Counted from the stretch's first letter, positions 1 through 9,860 are shown. The stretch: DNA of 64,000 nucleotides from Paraburkholderia mimosarum LMG 23256 = NBRC 106338 (GCF_000739815.1 NZ_BBJJ01000006.1:186001-250000), one strand, 5' to 3'. The notes: generated from the letters alone by a model not told the origin. Numbers and translations: made by a program.

Positions 1-429
1 CTTTTCGATGCCGAAGCGATCGGCCACGCGCGCCTGGGCATCCACCCAGTCCTCGACGGTCACGACCGGAAATTTCGCGCCGTAGGGCCGGCCGGTGGCG
101 GGATCGATGCTCATCGGGCCGGTCGAGCCGAAACACGAGCCCAGGTTGTTCACGCCGATCACGAAGAAGCGATTGGTGTCGAGCGGCTTGCCCGGGCCGA
201 CCATGTTGTCCCACCAGCCGACGTTCTTCGGGTCGCTTTCGTAGACGCCCGCCACGTGGTGCGAGGCATTGAGCGCGTGACAGACGAGCACCGCATTGCT
301 GCGCGCGGCGTTGAGCGTGCCATAGGTCTCGACCACGAGGTCGTACCCGGCCAGCGCCGTGCCGTTCTGCAGTTGCAGGGGCTCGTCGAAATGCAGTGTT
401 TGAGGAGCGACGATGCCGATCGATTCCAT
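1..429 (-). CDS. metX: Homoserine O-acyltransferase MetX, N-terminal part (cut by window edge)
   Basis: Transfers an acyl group to homoserine in the first committed step of methionine synthesis, in the cytosol. Only the first 143 residues are present and the frame is open to base 1. The start ATG is read on the minus strand at 427-429. Visible features are those of the alpha/beta-hydrolase homoserine acyltransferases: an early [11 protein letters not shown] stretch, the [11 protein letters not shown] segment and the [12 protein letters not shown] oxyanion-region motif. The catalytic Ser, Asp and His lie outside the window. Whether acetyl- or succinyl-CoA is used cannot be read from this part. 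In this family metW normally follows, which would be off the left edge. Confidence 0.93.
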   Translation of the reverse strand, partial: MESIGIVAPQTLHFDEPLQLQNGTALAGYDLVVETYGTLNAARSNAVLVCHALNASHHVAGVYESDPKNVGWWDNMVGPGKPLDTNRFFVIGVNNLGSCFGSTGPMSIDPATGRPYGAKFPVVTVEDWVDAQARVADRFGIEK

Positions 430-705
430 TCGTTCCGCCTTGGTTTTTCGGGCGGCTAAACGGTGTCGGCGGGCGCGGAGTGCGAAAGGAGTGGCGCAGC
501 TGACGACCTCTTTAGCCGCATTTATATCGAACTCCGGGCTCAGGCCCTGGAGTTCACGCGCCCGCAATCGAGTCAGCAAATCGGCGCGTGGGTATTGCAG
601 AAGGAACGCAGAGTATATCGGAAAAAGTGCAAAGCAATGCGGCTCGCCAGGGGCGCGCCGCCTTCCTTCACGCGCCCGCGCGCCGCGCGAGGCCGCAAGG
701 CGTTA

Positions 706-1287
706 TCACTTCGGCGGATGGGCGTCGCGCCAGCGTTTGAGCTGGAAGGCCGCGACGATCATCAGGATGCCGTAGAGGATCGCATAGGCGGCGATCACCC
801 AGATCAGCGAGAGCGCGCCCGCGCCGGGGAAGACCGCGAAGAAAAAGCCGACCGTGGCCGACAGCAGCCCCGAAATCCCCACGGCCCACGGATGCGCGAT
901 GGCATGCCGGTACTGGATCGCGTAAATGATCTCGAAGATGCCCGTGAAGAACGCCCAGACGCCGATGATCATCACGAGGACGATGGCGGTCTCGCCGGGC
1001 CAGAAAAACGCCACGAGCCCGGCGATCACGCCGATCAGACCGATGACGATGTGGGTCCAGCGCCGCTTGCCGCCGCCGCGCGCGCCGTAGATGAGCGCGA
1101 AGGCGCCATCGACGATCGCGTAGGCGCCCCAGATGATGGCGAGCGTGAGCACCGTGAGGCCGGGCATCATGACGGCGAGGATGCCGAACACGATGGCGGC
1201 GATGCCGCGCGCGATGAGCCAGCCCCAATGCGCGGAAAGGCTGGCAAGGATGGGAGGCAGGCCGGCGGGAGGAACGGGACGGTTCAT
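706..1287 (-). CDS. HdeD-like acid-resistance membrane protein (DUF308)
   Basis: A 193-residue integral membrane protein made of about six hydrophobic helices in pairs, the DUF308/HdeD architecture. A short hydrophilic N-terminus precedes the first helix (WLIARGIAAIVFGILAVMMPG), and that GI-A-FGI-A-pattern recurs in the later repeats, as in other HdeD proteins. The C-terminus is short and basic (LKRWRDAHPPK). HdeD of enteric bacteria is linked to acid tolerance at high cell density; the role here is inferred from family only. It stands alone between metX and slmA, and no signal peptide separate from the first helix is seen. Confidence 0.8.
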   Translation of the reverse strand: MNRPVPPAGLPPILASLSAHWGWLIARGIAAIVFGILAVMMPGLTVLTLAIIWGAYAIVDGAFALIYGARGGGKRRWTHIVIGLIGVIAGLVAFFWPGETAIVLVMIIGVWAFFTGIFEIIYAIQYRHAIAHPWAVGISGLLSATVGFFFAVFPGAGALSLIWVIAAYAILYGILMIVAAFQLKRWRDAHPPK

Positions 1288-1338
1288 GTGGCGGTTCTCC
1301 TTATCGTCGCCGCCCGGGCAACACCCCGCGCGGCCGCG

Positions 1339-2025
1339 CTATTGAAGAAGGATGCGGATCTGCTCGTCGGCGTGCTCGCTCGGCGAACGCGTGAAGCCGC
1401 TTTGCGCATAGCGATGCCAGCAACCGATCACATAGCGGACGACCAGATTTGCACGGACCGTTGGATCGTAGCCTCTCGCCGCAGGCTTTGCATTGACGTG
1501 GTCGGACCCCGAAACAGATTTGCGCTCGGCCTCCTGTGCCAGATCGACGCGCAGGCATTGGCGCAGCGACGCCTCGACGCGATCGAGCATCTGGTTCACC
1601 CGGTCGGCGAGCCGCTCGTGCTCGCCCACGAGGGCTTCGCAGGTCAACACGCGCGTCATGCCGGCGTTGCGCGTGGAAAAGTTGACGAGCATGAGCGCGA
1701 TGGCGCGCGCCTGCATGACGCCGCTCGGCTCTTTCTCGACGATCTGGTTGATTAGCCCGAAGAGCGTCTGCTCGATGAAGTCGATGAGGCCCTCGTACAT
1801 CTGGGCCTTGCTCGCGAAGTGGCGATACAGCGCCGCCTCGGAAACGCCAAGGCGCGCGGCCAGCGCTGCGGTGGTGATCCTCTCGCCGCGCGGCGCCTCG
1901 AGCATGGTGGCGAGCGTCTGGAGAATGTGTATGCGGCGTTCGCCCGGTTTCGGGCGGGGGGCGCGGCGGGCCGCGCCCGGCGATTCTGCTGCTTCGACTG
2001 CTTCGCGCGTTTCTGTCGGCTGCAT
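1339..2025 (-). CDS. slmA: Nucleoid occlusion factor SlmA (TetR-type)
   Basis: DNA-binding protein of 228 residues that in gamma-proteobacteria blocks FtsZ ring assembly over the nucleoid. After a Pro/Ala/Arg-rich tail of about 30 residues comes a TetR-type HTH (RITTAALAARLGVSEAALYRHFASKAQMYEGL, residues about 48-80), then the all-helical dimerisation domain. It is the last gene of a minus-strand run: argB, HAD nucleotidase (53 nt gap), slmA (45 nt gap). This argB neighbourhood is typical for Burkholderia. A generic TetR regulator is the alternative, but the Y-R-HF-SKAQMYEGLI-F core and the context favour SlmA. Confidence 0.85.
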   Translation of the reverse strand: MQPTETREAVEAAESPGAARRAPRPKPGERRIHILQTLATMLEAPRGERITTAALAARLGVSEAALYRHFASKAQMYEGLIDFIEQTLFGLINQIVEKEPSGVMQARAIALMLVNFSTRNAGMTRVLTCEALVGEHERLADRVNQMLDRVEASLRQCLRVDLAQEAERKSVSGSDHVNAKPAARGYDPTVRANLVVRYVIGCWHRYAQSGFTRSPSEHADEQIRILLQ

Positions 2026-2070
2026 GGATATCGTCCCTGGCTTTGGCCTCTGGGTGTGCGCTCCCCCGTT

Positions 2071-2814
2071 TTACTTCGAGCGTCCCGAATGCAGGCCTGG
2101 TTTCAGGGATTTTAGCGAACGAATGCGACGATCGACATAGTGGGGCCGTCCGGTGCCCGGCAGGTGCGCCGGCAGATGCCCCGTAATCCATACGGTGCCG
2201 ATGCCAAGGCCCCGGTAGCGCTTGAGATGGCTGCGGGTGTCTTCGATCAGGATCGCATCCGCGAGCGCCACGCGCGCCTGGCGCAGCGTGCGGCGCAGCA
2301 TCGCGCGATCGGGCTTGGCGCGCCAGTGACCGCGGGCGCGCATGCCCTCGATGGCGATCACGCGCTCGAACGCGCGATCGATGCCGAGCGCCGCGAGTAC
2401 CGCGTGCGCATAGTCTTCGGGGCCGTTGGTGAGCACGATCTTGCGGCCGGGCAGCGCGGCGAGCGTGCGGGCGAGGCCGCGCTCGGCATGCAGCATGGCG
2501 TGCAGGTCGGGGAACGTGTGCACGACCTTGAGGAAGTCGTGCGGATCGATCCGGTGGTGGCGCGTGAGACCGAGGAGCGCGGCGCCGTAGCGGTGCGTGT
2601 AGCTCGTGCGCAGGTGATCGGCCTCGGCGCGGCTCACGCCGAGCGCGTCGATGATGTACTGCGTCATCGCCGCGTTGATGGCCGGAAAGATCGCGCGCGA
2701 CGCGCAATGCAACGTGTTGTCGAGATCGAATAGCCAGACTGGCGTGCCCGGCGCAGGGGCGACGCGTCGCGGAAGGCGCCGGGCGCCCCTGGCAGTGTGG
2801 CGGGAGTCGGTCAT
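2071..2814 (-). CDS. Pyrimidine 5'-nucleotidase-type HAD hydrolase
   Basis: A 247-residue cytosolic haloacid-dehalogenase-fold phosphatase. Motif I is WLFDLDNTLHC (the two Asp of DxD-type chemistry), motif II is IVLTNGP, the motif III Lys is in RAKPDRAML, and motif IV is ILIEDTRSHLKRYRGLG. It resembles the SDT1/PPM1-like pyrimidine 5'-nucleotidases that dephosphorylate UMP/CMP or damaged nucleotides; the exact substrate is inferred. The ATG at 2814 gives an N-terminal extension of about 25 basic residues before motif I; a later start is possible. It lies 53 nt downstream of argB and 45 nt upstream of slmA, so it is probably cotranscribed. Confidence 0.85.
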   Translation of the reverse strand: MTDSRHTARGARRLPRRVAPAPGTPVWLFDLDNTLHCASRAIFPAINAAMTQYIIDALGVSRAEADHLRTSYTHRYGAALLGLTRHHRIDPHDFLKVVHTFPDLHAMLHAERGLARTLAALPGRKIVLTNGPEDYAHAVLAALGIDRAFERVIAIEGMRARGHWRAKPDRAMLRRTLRQARVALADAILIEDTRSHLKRYRGLGIGTVWITGHLPAHLPGTGRPHYVDRRIRSLKSLKPGLHSGRSK

Positions 2815-2867
2815 TGCGGGGCGTGAGGCGCGGCGGCAGCGAGGCGCTGCCGCCGGGGGGAAGGCGC

Positions 2868-3989
<1,122 letters not shown>

Positions 3990-4121
3990 TCAGTGGAAGC
4001 GGGCGGAACGGGGTAGCGAGGAGGTCGCAGACTCGGGGTGGGGAAGGCGAGGCGGCAGCCACGCGGCCCGGCTGTGGCATCATCTTCGTGTCGCCGACGC
4101 ATGGTTCGAGAGGAGTGCGCC

Positions 4122-4358
4122 ATGACCGCTTCAGCCGTCCCCGCCGCTGGCATGAAAAGCGCCCGCTGCCCGCGCTGCGGCAACAGCTTCGACTGCGGCA
4201 GGAACACCGAACCGTTCGATTGCTGGTGCAAGTCGCTGCCCGCGTTGCCTGCGAACGAACTCGACCCGCGCGGGCGCTGCCTGTGCCCCGAATGCCTGGT
4301 GGCGGCGATGGCCCCTGCGCCGGGCGGCGCGCCCAAGGGCGGGCTTTCGATGCCCTGA
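4122..4358 (+). CDS. Small cysteine-rich CWC-type zinc-ribbon protein
   Basis: A 78-residue protein with two Cys clusters: CPRCG followed by C-x8-CWC in the first half and CLCPEC in the second, the layout of the 'cysteine-rich CWC' family. The arrangement suggests structural zinc binding; no enzymatic function is known to me. The ATG at 4122 is chosen because AGGAG lies just upstream; an in-frame start at 4038 lacks this signal. It is divergent from argB and stands alone. Confidence 0.75.
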   Translation: MTASAVPAAGMKSARCPRCGNSFDCGRNTEPFDCWCKSLPALPANELDPRGRCLCPECLVAAMAPAPGGAPKGGLSMP

Positions 4359-4524
4359 GTTGCGGCTCGAGCGCGACTTTCGCGAGACCGGCGCCCGGAA
4401 GCGGGACGCGTCCCTGTCCGGCCCACACAGGCAGCGTGCGGCCGACGAGCGGTTCGCCTCCTCGCCACTCGGGTATCAGGAAGGCGGGACGGGCTGCGGC
4501 CAATTCGCCCCTTCCAGGTAAGGT

Positions 4525-4689
4525 TCATCCGGGCCGGGCCTGCCTCCCTCCCACATAATCGCCCCTTGCTTGCAGACGCTGGGTCGTCGACAGGTTCGCG
4601 CGTAACCATGCGTCGTTGAGCGCATACTGGCATGCGGCGCGCGCCGCGCGCTCGATTTCGTCGCACGGCTGCGCGGCGTTGCAGCTCAT
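4525..4689 (-). CDS. Possible small protein, unknown function
   Basis: A 54-codon minus-strand frame starting at ATG 4689 (MSCNAAQPCDEIERAARAAC). The residue mix is unbiased and soluble-looking, unlike the Arg/Pro-rich translations of non-coding frames nearby. A purine-rich AAGGGG lies almost against the ATG, so the ribosome site is poor. An FNR-type box centred at 4717.5 lies only about 29 nt upstream, too close for classical activation. I do not recognise the protein and it may be spurious. Confidence 0.3.
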   Translation of the reverse strand: MSCNAAQPCDEIERAARAACQYALNDAWLRANLSTTQRLQARGDYVGGRQARPG

Positions 4690-4710
4690 CCCCTTTCGCT
4701 CCCGTAAAAT

Positions 4711-4724
4711 TTGATTTACATCAA
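4711..4724. promoter_or_regulatory. Perfect FNR/ANR-type box
   Basis: TTGAT-TTAC-ATCAA matches the TTGAT-N4-ATCAA consensus for FNR/Anr/Dnr regulators at all ten specific positions. It lies about 240 nt before the RegB-type kinase gene on the plus strand. A class II promoter (box centred at -41.5) would start near 4759, leaving a leader of about 200 nt; the -10 there (around 4745-4752) is weak. It also lies just upstream of the doubtful small frame on the other strand. The rest of 4359-4955 shows no other gene. Confidence 0.6.
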
Positions 4725-4955
4725 AATGTTTGCAAGATTCTTGCGCAGATCTGGAAACGTTCGCGCGATTTCCTGCGCTCGGCGGTAAGGTGCTACCGCT
4801 TTGGCGTGGCGGTTTGCAAACGGCAACGCGAGCCCCGAGCGAACGAGACGGCGGGCGGCAATTCGTGTGCGGGCGCATCGGTCGCGGATTACCCAGGTTG
4901 AAGCAAACCTTTCAAGATGATGAATCAGACAAGTTTTAGCCGGTAAACTGACATC

Positions 4956-6398
4956 ATGCATCGCATAACCGTCAGTGCTCGTGTCAATCTCAGCCATCTG
5001 TTCTGGCTGCGCAGTCTTGCCATCATCGGCCAGCTCTGCACGATCGCGTTCGTGCAGCTCTTCATTGGCGTGCAATTGCCGTTGCCGGCCATGCTGTTCG
5101 TGATCGCGCTGGAAGTCGCGTTCAATGGCGTCACCTGGCTGCGCGTCACACAGGATCGCCCGGAGTCGAATCTCGAACTGTTCGGCCAGCTTTGGGTCGA
5201 TCTGGGTGCGCTTTCCGCACTGCTCTTTCTTTCGGGCGGCACGACCAATCCGTTCGTCTCGCTCTATCTGCCTTCGCTCGCCATCGCGGCCGCCGTGCTG
5301 CCCTGGTATCTCACCGGATGGCTCGCGGCCTTCAGCGTCGCCTGCTACGTGCTGCTCGGCTTCGACAGCGTGCCGCTCAATCTCGACAATCCCGCCAACC
5401 TGTTCGATTACTATCGCGCGGGCATGTGGGTGAACTTCATGGTGAGCGTGTGCCTGATCGTGTGGTTCGTCGCGCGCATGTCGCGTGCGCTGCGTCAGCG
5501 CGATACGGCGCTCGGCGACGCCCAGCAGCGCCTCCTGCGCGACGAGCGCGCCGTGGCGCTCGGCGTGCAGGCGGCCACCGTGGCGCACGAGATCGGCACG
5601 CCGCTCTCGACCATCGCCATGCTGACCGAGGAGCTGCGCGACATCGCGCGCACGGACAAGGGTCTCGCGCCCTATACGGCCGACCTCGACCTGCTCGACA
5701 AGCAGATCTCGCTCTGCACTTCGGCGCTTGCGCGGCTGAGGAGCCGCGCCTCGTCCACGGGCAGCCGCCAAGTCGTGAGCGAATGGCTCGGGCCGTTCGT
5801 CGAGCAATGGCGCCTGCGCCATCCGCACGTGAAGTTCGAACTCCTGGACGACGCACCGGACGACCTCGCCCTCGACGACACCGTCGCGGTCGGCCAGATT
5901 CTCACTATCCTGCTCGACAACGCCGCGCGCGCGAGCCGCGATTTCGTGACGTTGCGCGCGTTCCACGCAGCGCGCGCCGGTTACGCTGATTTCGAAGTCT
6001 GCGATGCGGGGCCCGGCATTCCCGCATCGCTGCGCGCCTCGCTCGGCGCCGCGCCCGTGGACAGCACGCAAGGCGGTCACGGCGTGGGGCTCTATCTGGC
6101 GTTTTCGTCGGCGGCGCGGCTCGGCGGGTCGATCGAGCTCAATGACGTCTCGCCGCCCGGCAGCGCATCGGGCGAAGTGAGCGGCGCGGACGACGAGGCG
6201 TCGCCAGGCGCCGCGGCCGGCGGGGGCGCGCGCACCCGCAAGGCGCGCGGCACCCGCGCGGTGCTGCGCTTGCCGGCGAAGCAGGTCAAGGCGGGCGAGG
6301 CGGGTCAGGCGAATTCTGCGGCAACGCGCGGGGGTGCAGCGTCCGCGGTTTCGGAGATTGGTTCAGGCGAGGGGCCGGCCCGGCCCGGCGCCGCCTAA
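4956..6398 (+). CDS. regB: RegB/PrrB/ActS-type redox sensor histidine kinase
   Basis: Inner-membrane sensor kinase of 480 residues. Residues about 15-180 hold six hydrophobic segments, including the conserved GGTTNPF motif (94-100) that in RegB is tied to quinone sensing. The H-box is AHEIGTPLSTIA with phospho-acceptor His211. Cys254 (ISLCTSALARL) falls where RegB has its redox-active Cys. The ATP-binding domain follows (CDAGPGIP, GHGVGLYLAF). The C-terminal 80 residues are an Ala/Gly-rich insertion and tail beyond the usual end. The cognate regulator starts 18 nt downstream. No good Shine-Dalgarno precedes the ATG. Known relatives control respiratory and electron-transport genes in response to redox state. 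Confidence 0.88.
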   Translation: MHRITVSARVNLSHLFWLRSLAIIGQLCTIAFVQLFIGVQLPLPAMLFVIALEVAFNGVTWLRVTQDRPESNLELFGQLWVDLGALSALLFLSGGTTNPFVSLYLPSLAIAAAVLPWYLTGWLAAFSVACYVLLGFDSVPLNLDNPANLFDYYRAGMWVNFMVSVCLIVWFVARMSRALRQRDTALGDAQQRLLRDERAVALGVQAATVAHEIGTPLSTIAMLTEELRDIARTDKGLAPYTADLDLLDKQISLCTSALARLRSRASSTGSRQVVSEWLGPFVEQWRLRHPHVKFELLDDAPDDLALDDTVAVGQILTILLDNAARASRDFVTLRAFHAARAGYADFEVCDAGPGIPASLRASLGAAPVDSTQGGHGVGLYLAFSSAARLGGSIELNDVSPPGSASGEVSGADDEASPGAAAGGGARTRKARGTRAVLRLPAKQVKAGEAGQANSAATRGGAASAVSEIGSGEGPARPGAA

Positions 6399-6416
6399 CA
6401 ACACGGAGAAATAGGC

Positions 6417-6959
6417 ATGAGCGATATGAGTTTTCTGGTCATCGACGACGACGAAGTGTTCTCCGACATCCTCGCACGCGGGCTCACGCGGCGCGGCTTC
6501 GAGGTGAAGCAGGCACACAACGCGGAGGAGGCGATCCGCTTCGCCAATCAGGAGAAGTTCGCGCAGATCACCGTGGACCTGCATCTCGGCAACGATTCGG
6601 GCCTGTCGCTCATCGCCCCGCTGCGCGAACTGCAGCCTGACGCGCGCATGCTCGTCCTCACCGGCTACGCAAGCATCGCCACCGCGGTGCAGGCGGTGAA
6701 GGACGGCGCGGACAACTATCTGGCCAAGCCCGCGAACGTCGAGATGATTCTCTCCGCACTGCAAAGCGATGCGAGCGCACTGCAGGCCGAGGAAGCCATC
6801 GAGCATCCGGCGCCGCTCTCGGTCGCGCGCCTTGAGTGGGAGCACATCCAGCGCGTGCTGGCCGAGCACAATGGCAACATCTCGGCCACGGCGCGCGCGC
6901 TCAACATGCACCGCCGCACGCTGCAGCGCAAGCTCGCGAAGCGCCCGGTGCGCCAGTAA
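6417..6959 (+). CDS. regA: RegA/PrrA/ActR-type response regulator
   Basis: A 180-residue response regulator: receiver domain (VIDDDEVF acidic pocket, phospho-acceptor Asp54 in VDLHLGND, Lys in YLAKPANVE) joined by a short linker to a Fis-type HTH at the C-terminus (NISATARALNMHRRTLQRKL). That HTH is the hallmark of RegA. GGAG lies 8 nt before the ATG. It is cotranscribed with the upstream kinase and followed by a terminator, so the two genes form a complete unit. Target genes in this organism are not visible here. Confidence 0.9.
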   Translation: MSDMSFLVIDDDEVFSDILARGLTRRGFEVKQAHNAEEAIRFANQEKFAQITVDLHLGNDSGLSLIAPLRELQPDARMLVLTGYASIATAVQAVKDGADNYLAKPANVEMILSALQSDASALQAEEAIEHPAPLSVARLEWEHIQRVLAEHNGNISATARALNMHRRTLQRKLAKRPVRQ

Positions 6960-7032
6960 GCACGCCCTGCGGGGCAAGCCGGTCGACTAAGCAGGTGAAA
7001 AGCTAGTCGGCGGTTTCGTTTTGAACGCAATG

Positions 7033-7057
7033 CCGCCTCCTCCGTGAGGCGGTTTTT
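7033..7057 (+). terminator. Rho-independent terminator after regBA
   Basis: CCGCCTC / GAGGCGG stem with a 6-nt loop, followed by TTTTT. It lies 74 nt after the response-regulator stop. Confidence 0.85.
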
Positions 7058-7090
7058 CGTCCTGCAGCGGCATAGGCAAGAATCGACGTA

Positions 7091-7116
7091 AAATAGGTCT
7101 AAATTTCGACCTAATT
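7091..7116. promoter_or_regulatory. Candidate toxin-antitoxin operator
   Basis: AAATAGGTC and GACCTAATT form an inverted repeat (8 of 9 positions) around an 8-nt AT-rich spacer, ending 11 nt before the antitoxin ATG at 7128. The position suits autorepression of the pair by the antitoxin or toxin-antitoxin complex. Confidence 0.55.
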
Positions 7117-7127
7117 TGGGAGTCGAT

Positions 7128-7379
7128 ATGGAAAATATCTACAGCTTGCTGACGGTCAGCATCTCGGAGTTCAAGCAAAACCCCGGAAAAGTGATAGAGG
7201 AGGCGCAGGGCCAGCCGGTCGCAGTGCTAAACCATAACCGCCCCGCCTTCTACACCGTTTCGCCAGAGCTGATGGCCCAGATGGCTGAGCTGTACGACGA
7301 GCGCCAGCTCTCAACGTTGGCGGAGTCTCGCCTGAAGTCGGTGGACCGTTCGGTCAAGGTCGACCTCGATGAGCTGTGA
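7128..7379 (+). CDS. StbD/RelB-type antitoxin (Phd/YefM superfamily)
   Basis: An 83-residue antitoxin. The N-terminal half is the Phd/YefM-like DNA-binding domain (VSISEFKQNPGKVIEEAQG, then VAVLNHNRPAFYTVSPE), closely following the StbD pattern. The C-terminal part, rich in charged residues, should wrap the toxin. GGGAG lies just before the ATG at 7128; a TTG 12 nt earlier is possible but less likely. The stop codon overlaps the toxin start (TGATG), so the pair is translationally coupled. An inverted repeat upstream is the likely operator. Confidence 0.85.
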   Translation: MENIYSLLTVSISEFKQNPGKVIEEAQGQPVAVLNHNRPAFYTVSPELMAQMAELYDERQLSTLAESRLKSVDRSVKVDLDEL

Positions 7380-7696
7380 TGACGCACGACCTGCGGTTCG
7401 TCCCCGAGGCGCTTGAGGAATGGGCGGCCCTCGATGGTTCGGTCAAGGCACATTTCAAGACGGCGCTCAAAAAGCGGTTGGAGACGCCACGGGTGCCGGG
7501 CGCTGAGCTGCGCGCGCCACTCAGGGATTGCTACACAATCAAGCTGCGCGGCGTCGGCTACCGTCTGGTCTACCTGGTCCGTGACGGAGAAAGCCCGCCC
7601 GACATCGTCGTACTTGCGGTCGGCCGCCGCGACGGCGGCATCTATGAAGCCGCGGCTACCGCCTGGGAAGAAGGTCAAAACCTTTCCAAAAAGTAG
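7379..7696 (+). CDS. StbE/RelE-type toxin
   Basis: A 105-residue RelE/ParE-fold protein; StbE/RelE toxins are generally ribosome-dependent mRNA endonucleases. The family pattern is clear: an N-terminal helix pair (ALEEWAALDGSVKAHFKTALKKRLE), RVPGAELRA, then the basic core IKLRGVGYRLVYLV and VVLAVGRRDGGIYE. The conserved Arg residues of the core are present, so it looks intact. Start is the ATG at 7379 overlapping the antitoxin stop; a GTG three bases earlier is in frame. The module lies between two housekeeping blocks, as expected for a mobile small locus. Confidence 0.85.
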   Translation: MTHDLRFVPEALEEWAALDGSVKAHFKTALKKRLETPRVPGAELRAPLRDCYTIKLRGVGYRLVYLVRDGESPPDIVVLAVGRRDGGIYEAAATAWEEGQNLSKK

Positions 7697-7816
7697 CCGG
7701 GGGTGGATAAACTCCGGCTGCATATTGAGCCAGGGTTGCTTTCCTGGGTCGTCGACTCGATCTTCCTGGGTTCCAGGCACCGGTGCTTCGTGAGAACGAG
7801 AACAGACCGGTCATGG

Positions 7817-7849
7817 AAAAGCCCCTGTAAGTCGTTGACCAACAGGGGC
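7817..7849 (-). terminator. Terminator downstream of hslU
   Basis: On the minus strand GCCCCTGT / ACAGGGGC form an 8-bp stem with a 13-nt loop, then TTTT. It ends about 100 nt after the hslU stop. The remaining bases between 7697 and 7945 show no gene. Confidence 0.7.
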
Positions 7850-7945
7850 CATTTGTGGAATCAGGTGCCGGTTTCAACAGCTCAAGCGATCAGCTTGCCT
7901 GCGGGGTCCCTTTTCCATGCGTTGCGCCGCAATTCGGGCCCGCAG

Positions 7946-9295
7946 TTACAGCACATACCGCGACAAATCTTCGTCCTGCGCCACTTCGCCGAGCGCCTTA
8001 TCGACATACGCCGCGTCGATGGTCACGCTCTTGCCCGCGTGATTGCCGGCCGCGAACGACACATCTTCCAGCAACTTTTCGATCACCGTATAGAGACGGC
8101 GCGCGCCGATGTTCTCGGTCTTCTCGTTCACGGAGAAGGCGATTTCCGCGAGGCGGCGAATGCCGTCTTCGGCGAAATCGAGCTGCACGTCTTCGGTGGC
8201 GAGCAGCGCCTGGTATTGCTTGACGAGGCTCGCGTCGGTGGCGACCAGAATCGCTTCGAAGTCCTTCACGGAGAGCGAGTCCAGTTCCACGCGAATCGGG
8301 AAACGGCCTTGCAGTTCCGGAATCAGATCGCTCGGCTTCGAAAGATGGAACGCGCCGCTCGCGATGAACAGGATGTGGTCGGTCTTGACCATCCCGAACT
8401 TCGTGTTGATGGTCGTGCCTTCCACGAGCGGGAGCAGGTCGCGCTGCACGCCCTGGCGCGAGACTTCGCCGCCGCCGCTGCCTTCGGTGTTGCGCGAGGC
8501 GATCTTGTCGATTTCGTCGAGGAACACGATGCCGTTCTGCTCGACGTTCTGCACGGCCTTTTGCTTGACCTCTTCGTCGTTGAGCATCTTGCCCGCTTCC
8601 TCGTCGGTCAGGAGTTTCAGCGCTTCCTTGACCTTCACCTTGCGGCGCGTCTTCTTGCCGCCGCCGAGGTTGGCGAACATCGAGCGGATCTGCTCGGTCA
8701 TGTCTTCCATGCCCGGCGGCCCCATGATGTCCATGCCCACTTGCGGCAGTTCGACGTCGAACTCGATTTCCTTGTCGTCGAGCTGGCCTTCGCGCAGGCG
8801 CTTGCGGAAGGTTTGGCGCGTGACATTGTCGCCTTCGCCGTGGCTCGCTGCATCGGACGAACCGAAGCCTACCGGACGCGCGCTCGGCAGCAGGATGTCG
8901 AGGATGCGGTCTTCGGCCTGGTCGGTGGCCTTGCTGCGCACTTTGCGCATTTCCGTTTCGCGCGTCTGCTTCACGGAAATTTCGATGAGGTCGCGCACGA
9001 TGCTGTCCACGTCGCGGCCCACGTAGCCCACTTCGGTGAACTTCGTTGCTTCGATCTTGATGAAGGGCGCGTCTGCGAGCTTGGCGAGACGCCGTGCGAT
9101 TTCGGTCTTGCCGACGCCCGTCGGCCCGATCATGAGGATGTTCTTCGGCGTGATTTCCTGGCGCAGCGGCTCGGCCACCTGCTGGCGGCGCCAGCGGTTA
9201 CGCAGCGCGACGGCCACGGCCTTTTTCGCGTTTGACTGGCCGATGATGTGCTTGTCGAGTTCCGAGACGATCTCGGCGGGGGTCATGGTGCTCAT
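7946..9295 (-). CDS. hslU: HslU, ATPase subunit of the HslVU protease
   Basis: AAA+ unfoldase of 449 residues that feeds substrates to HslV in the cytosol. Walker A is GPTGVGKTE (residues about 58-66), followed by the pore loop GYVGRDVDS. The I-domain (about 110-240) carries MGPPGMEDM. Walker B is [11 protein letters not shown], sensor regions follow ([18 protein letters not shown]), and the C-terminal SRYVL tail that docks into HslV is present. It follows hslV by 28 nt, so both are one heat-shock operon. Length equals other Burkholderia HslU proteins. Confidence 0.97.
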   Translation of the reverse strand: MSTMTPAEIVSELDKHIIGQSNAKKAVAVALRNRWRRQQVAEPLRQEITPKNILMIGPTGVGKTEIARRLAKLADAPFIKIEATKFTEVGYVGRDVDSIVRDLIEISVKQTRETEMRKVRSKATDQAEDRILDILLPSARPVGFGSSDAASHGEGDNVTRQTFRKRLREGQLDDKEIEFDVELPQVGMDIMGPPGMEDMTEQIRSMFANLGGGKKTRRKVKVKEALKLLTDEEAGKMLNDEEVKQKAVQNVEQNGIVFLDEIDKIASRNTEGSGGGEVSRQGVQRDLLPLVEGTTINTKFGMVKTDHILFIASGAFHLSKPSDLIPELQGRFPIRVELDSLSVKDFEAILVATDASLVKQYQALLATEDVQLDFAEDGIRRLAEIAFSVNEKTENIGARRLYTVIEKLLEDVSFAAGNHAGKSVTIDAAYVDKALGEVAQDEDLSRYVL

Positions 9296-9323
9296 CCTGA
9301 TTCCTTCTCGTCTGTCCGGCGGG

Positions 9324-9860
9324 TTACTCGATGGTTTCGATCACGCGGTTGTGATTCGTGTAGATGCACATGTCGCCCGCGATCTCGAGCGATTTTTCGA
9401 CGATCTCGCGCGGCGAAAGCTCGGTGTTCTCGATGAGCGCACGGGCCGCGGCCTGCGCATACGCGCCGCCCGAGCCGATCGCGCAAATGCCGCCTTCGGG
9501 ATCGAGCACGTCGCCGTTGCCGGTGATGACGAGCGTGGTTTGCGCGTCGGCGGCGATCAGCATCGCTTCGAGGCGGCGCAGCATCCGGTCGGTGCGCCAG
9601 TCTTTCGCCAGTTCGACGGCCGCGCGCGTGAGATTGCCCTGATGCTTTTCGAGCTTGGCTTCGAAGCGGTCGAGCAGCGAGAACGCGTCGGCGGTGCCGC
9701 CGGCGAAGCCGACCATGACCTTGCCGCCGTAAATGCGCCGGACCTTCTTCGCGCCACCCTTCATGACGATGTTGCCGAGGGTGACCTGGCCGTCGCCGCC
9801 GAGCGCGACCTTGTCGCCGCGCCGCACGGATACGATCGTCGTGCCGTGAAATTGCTCCAT
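9324..9860 (-). CDS. hslV: HslV, peptidase subunit of the HslVU protease
   Basis: Threonine peptidase of the proteasome-beta type, 178 residues. The sequence begins [15 protein letters not shown]; removal of the first six residues would expose the catalytic N-terminal Thr. Further family marks are [30 protein letters not shown] and [17 protein letters not shown]. Start is ATG 9860, since the upstream in-frame extension is Arg/Ala-rich and unlike HslV. First gene of hslV-hslU; a sigma-32-like promoter lies at 10020-10047. Confidence 0.97.
   Translation of the reverse strand: MEQFHGTTIVSVRRGDKVALGGDGQVTLGNIVMKGGAKKVRRIYGGKVMVGFAGGTADAFSLLDRFEAKLEKHQGNLTRAAVELAKDWRTDRMLRRLEAMLIAADAQTTLVITGNGDVLDPEGGICAIGSGGAYAQAAARALIENTELSPREIVEKSLEIAGDMCIYTNHNRVIETIE

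Noticed and set aside
7850-7945. tRNA fragment or attachment site after hslU
   Set aside because: No cloverleaf can be drawn and no direct repeat of it was found near the toxin-antitoxin pair; the adjacent hairpin reads as a terminator.
7703-9235. Plus-strand frame of 510 codons opposite hslU
   Set aside because: Antisense shadow of hslU with no recognisable domain.
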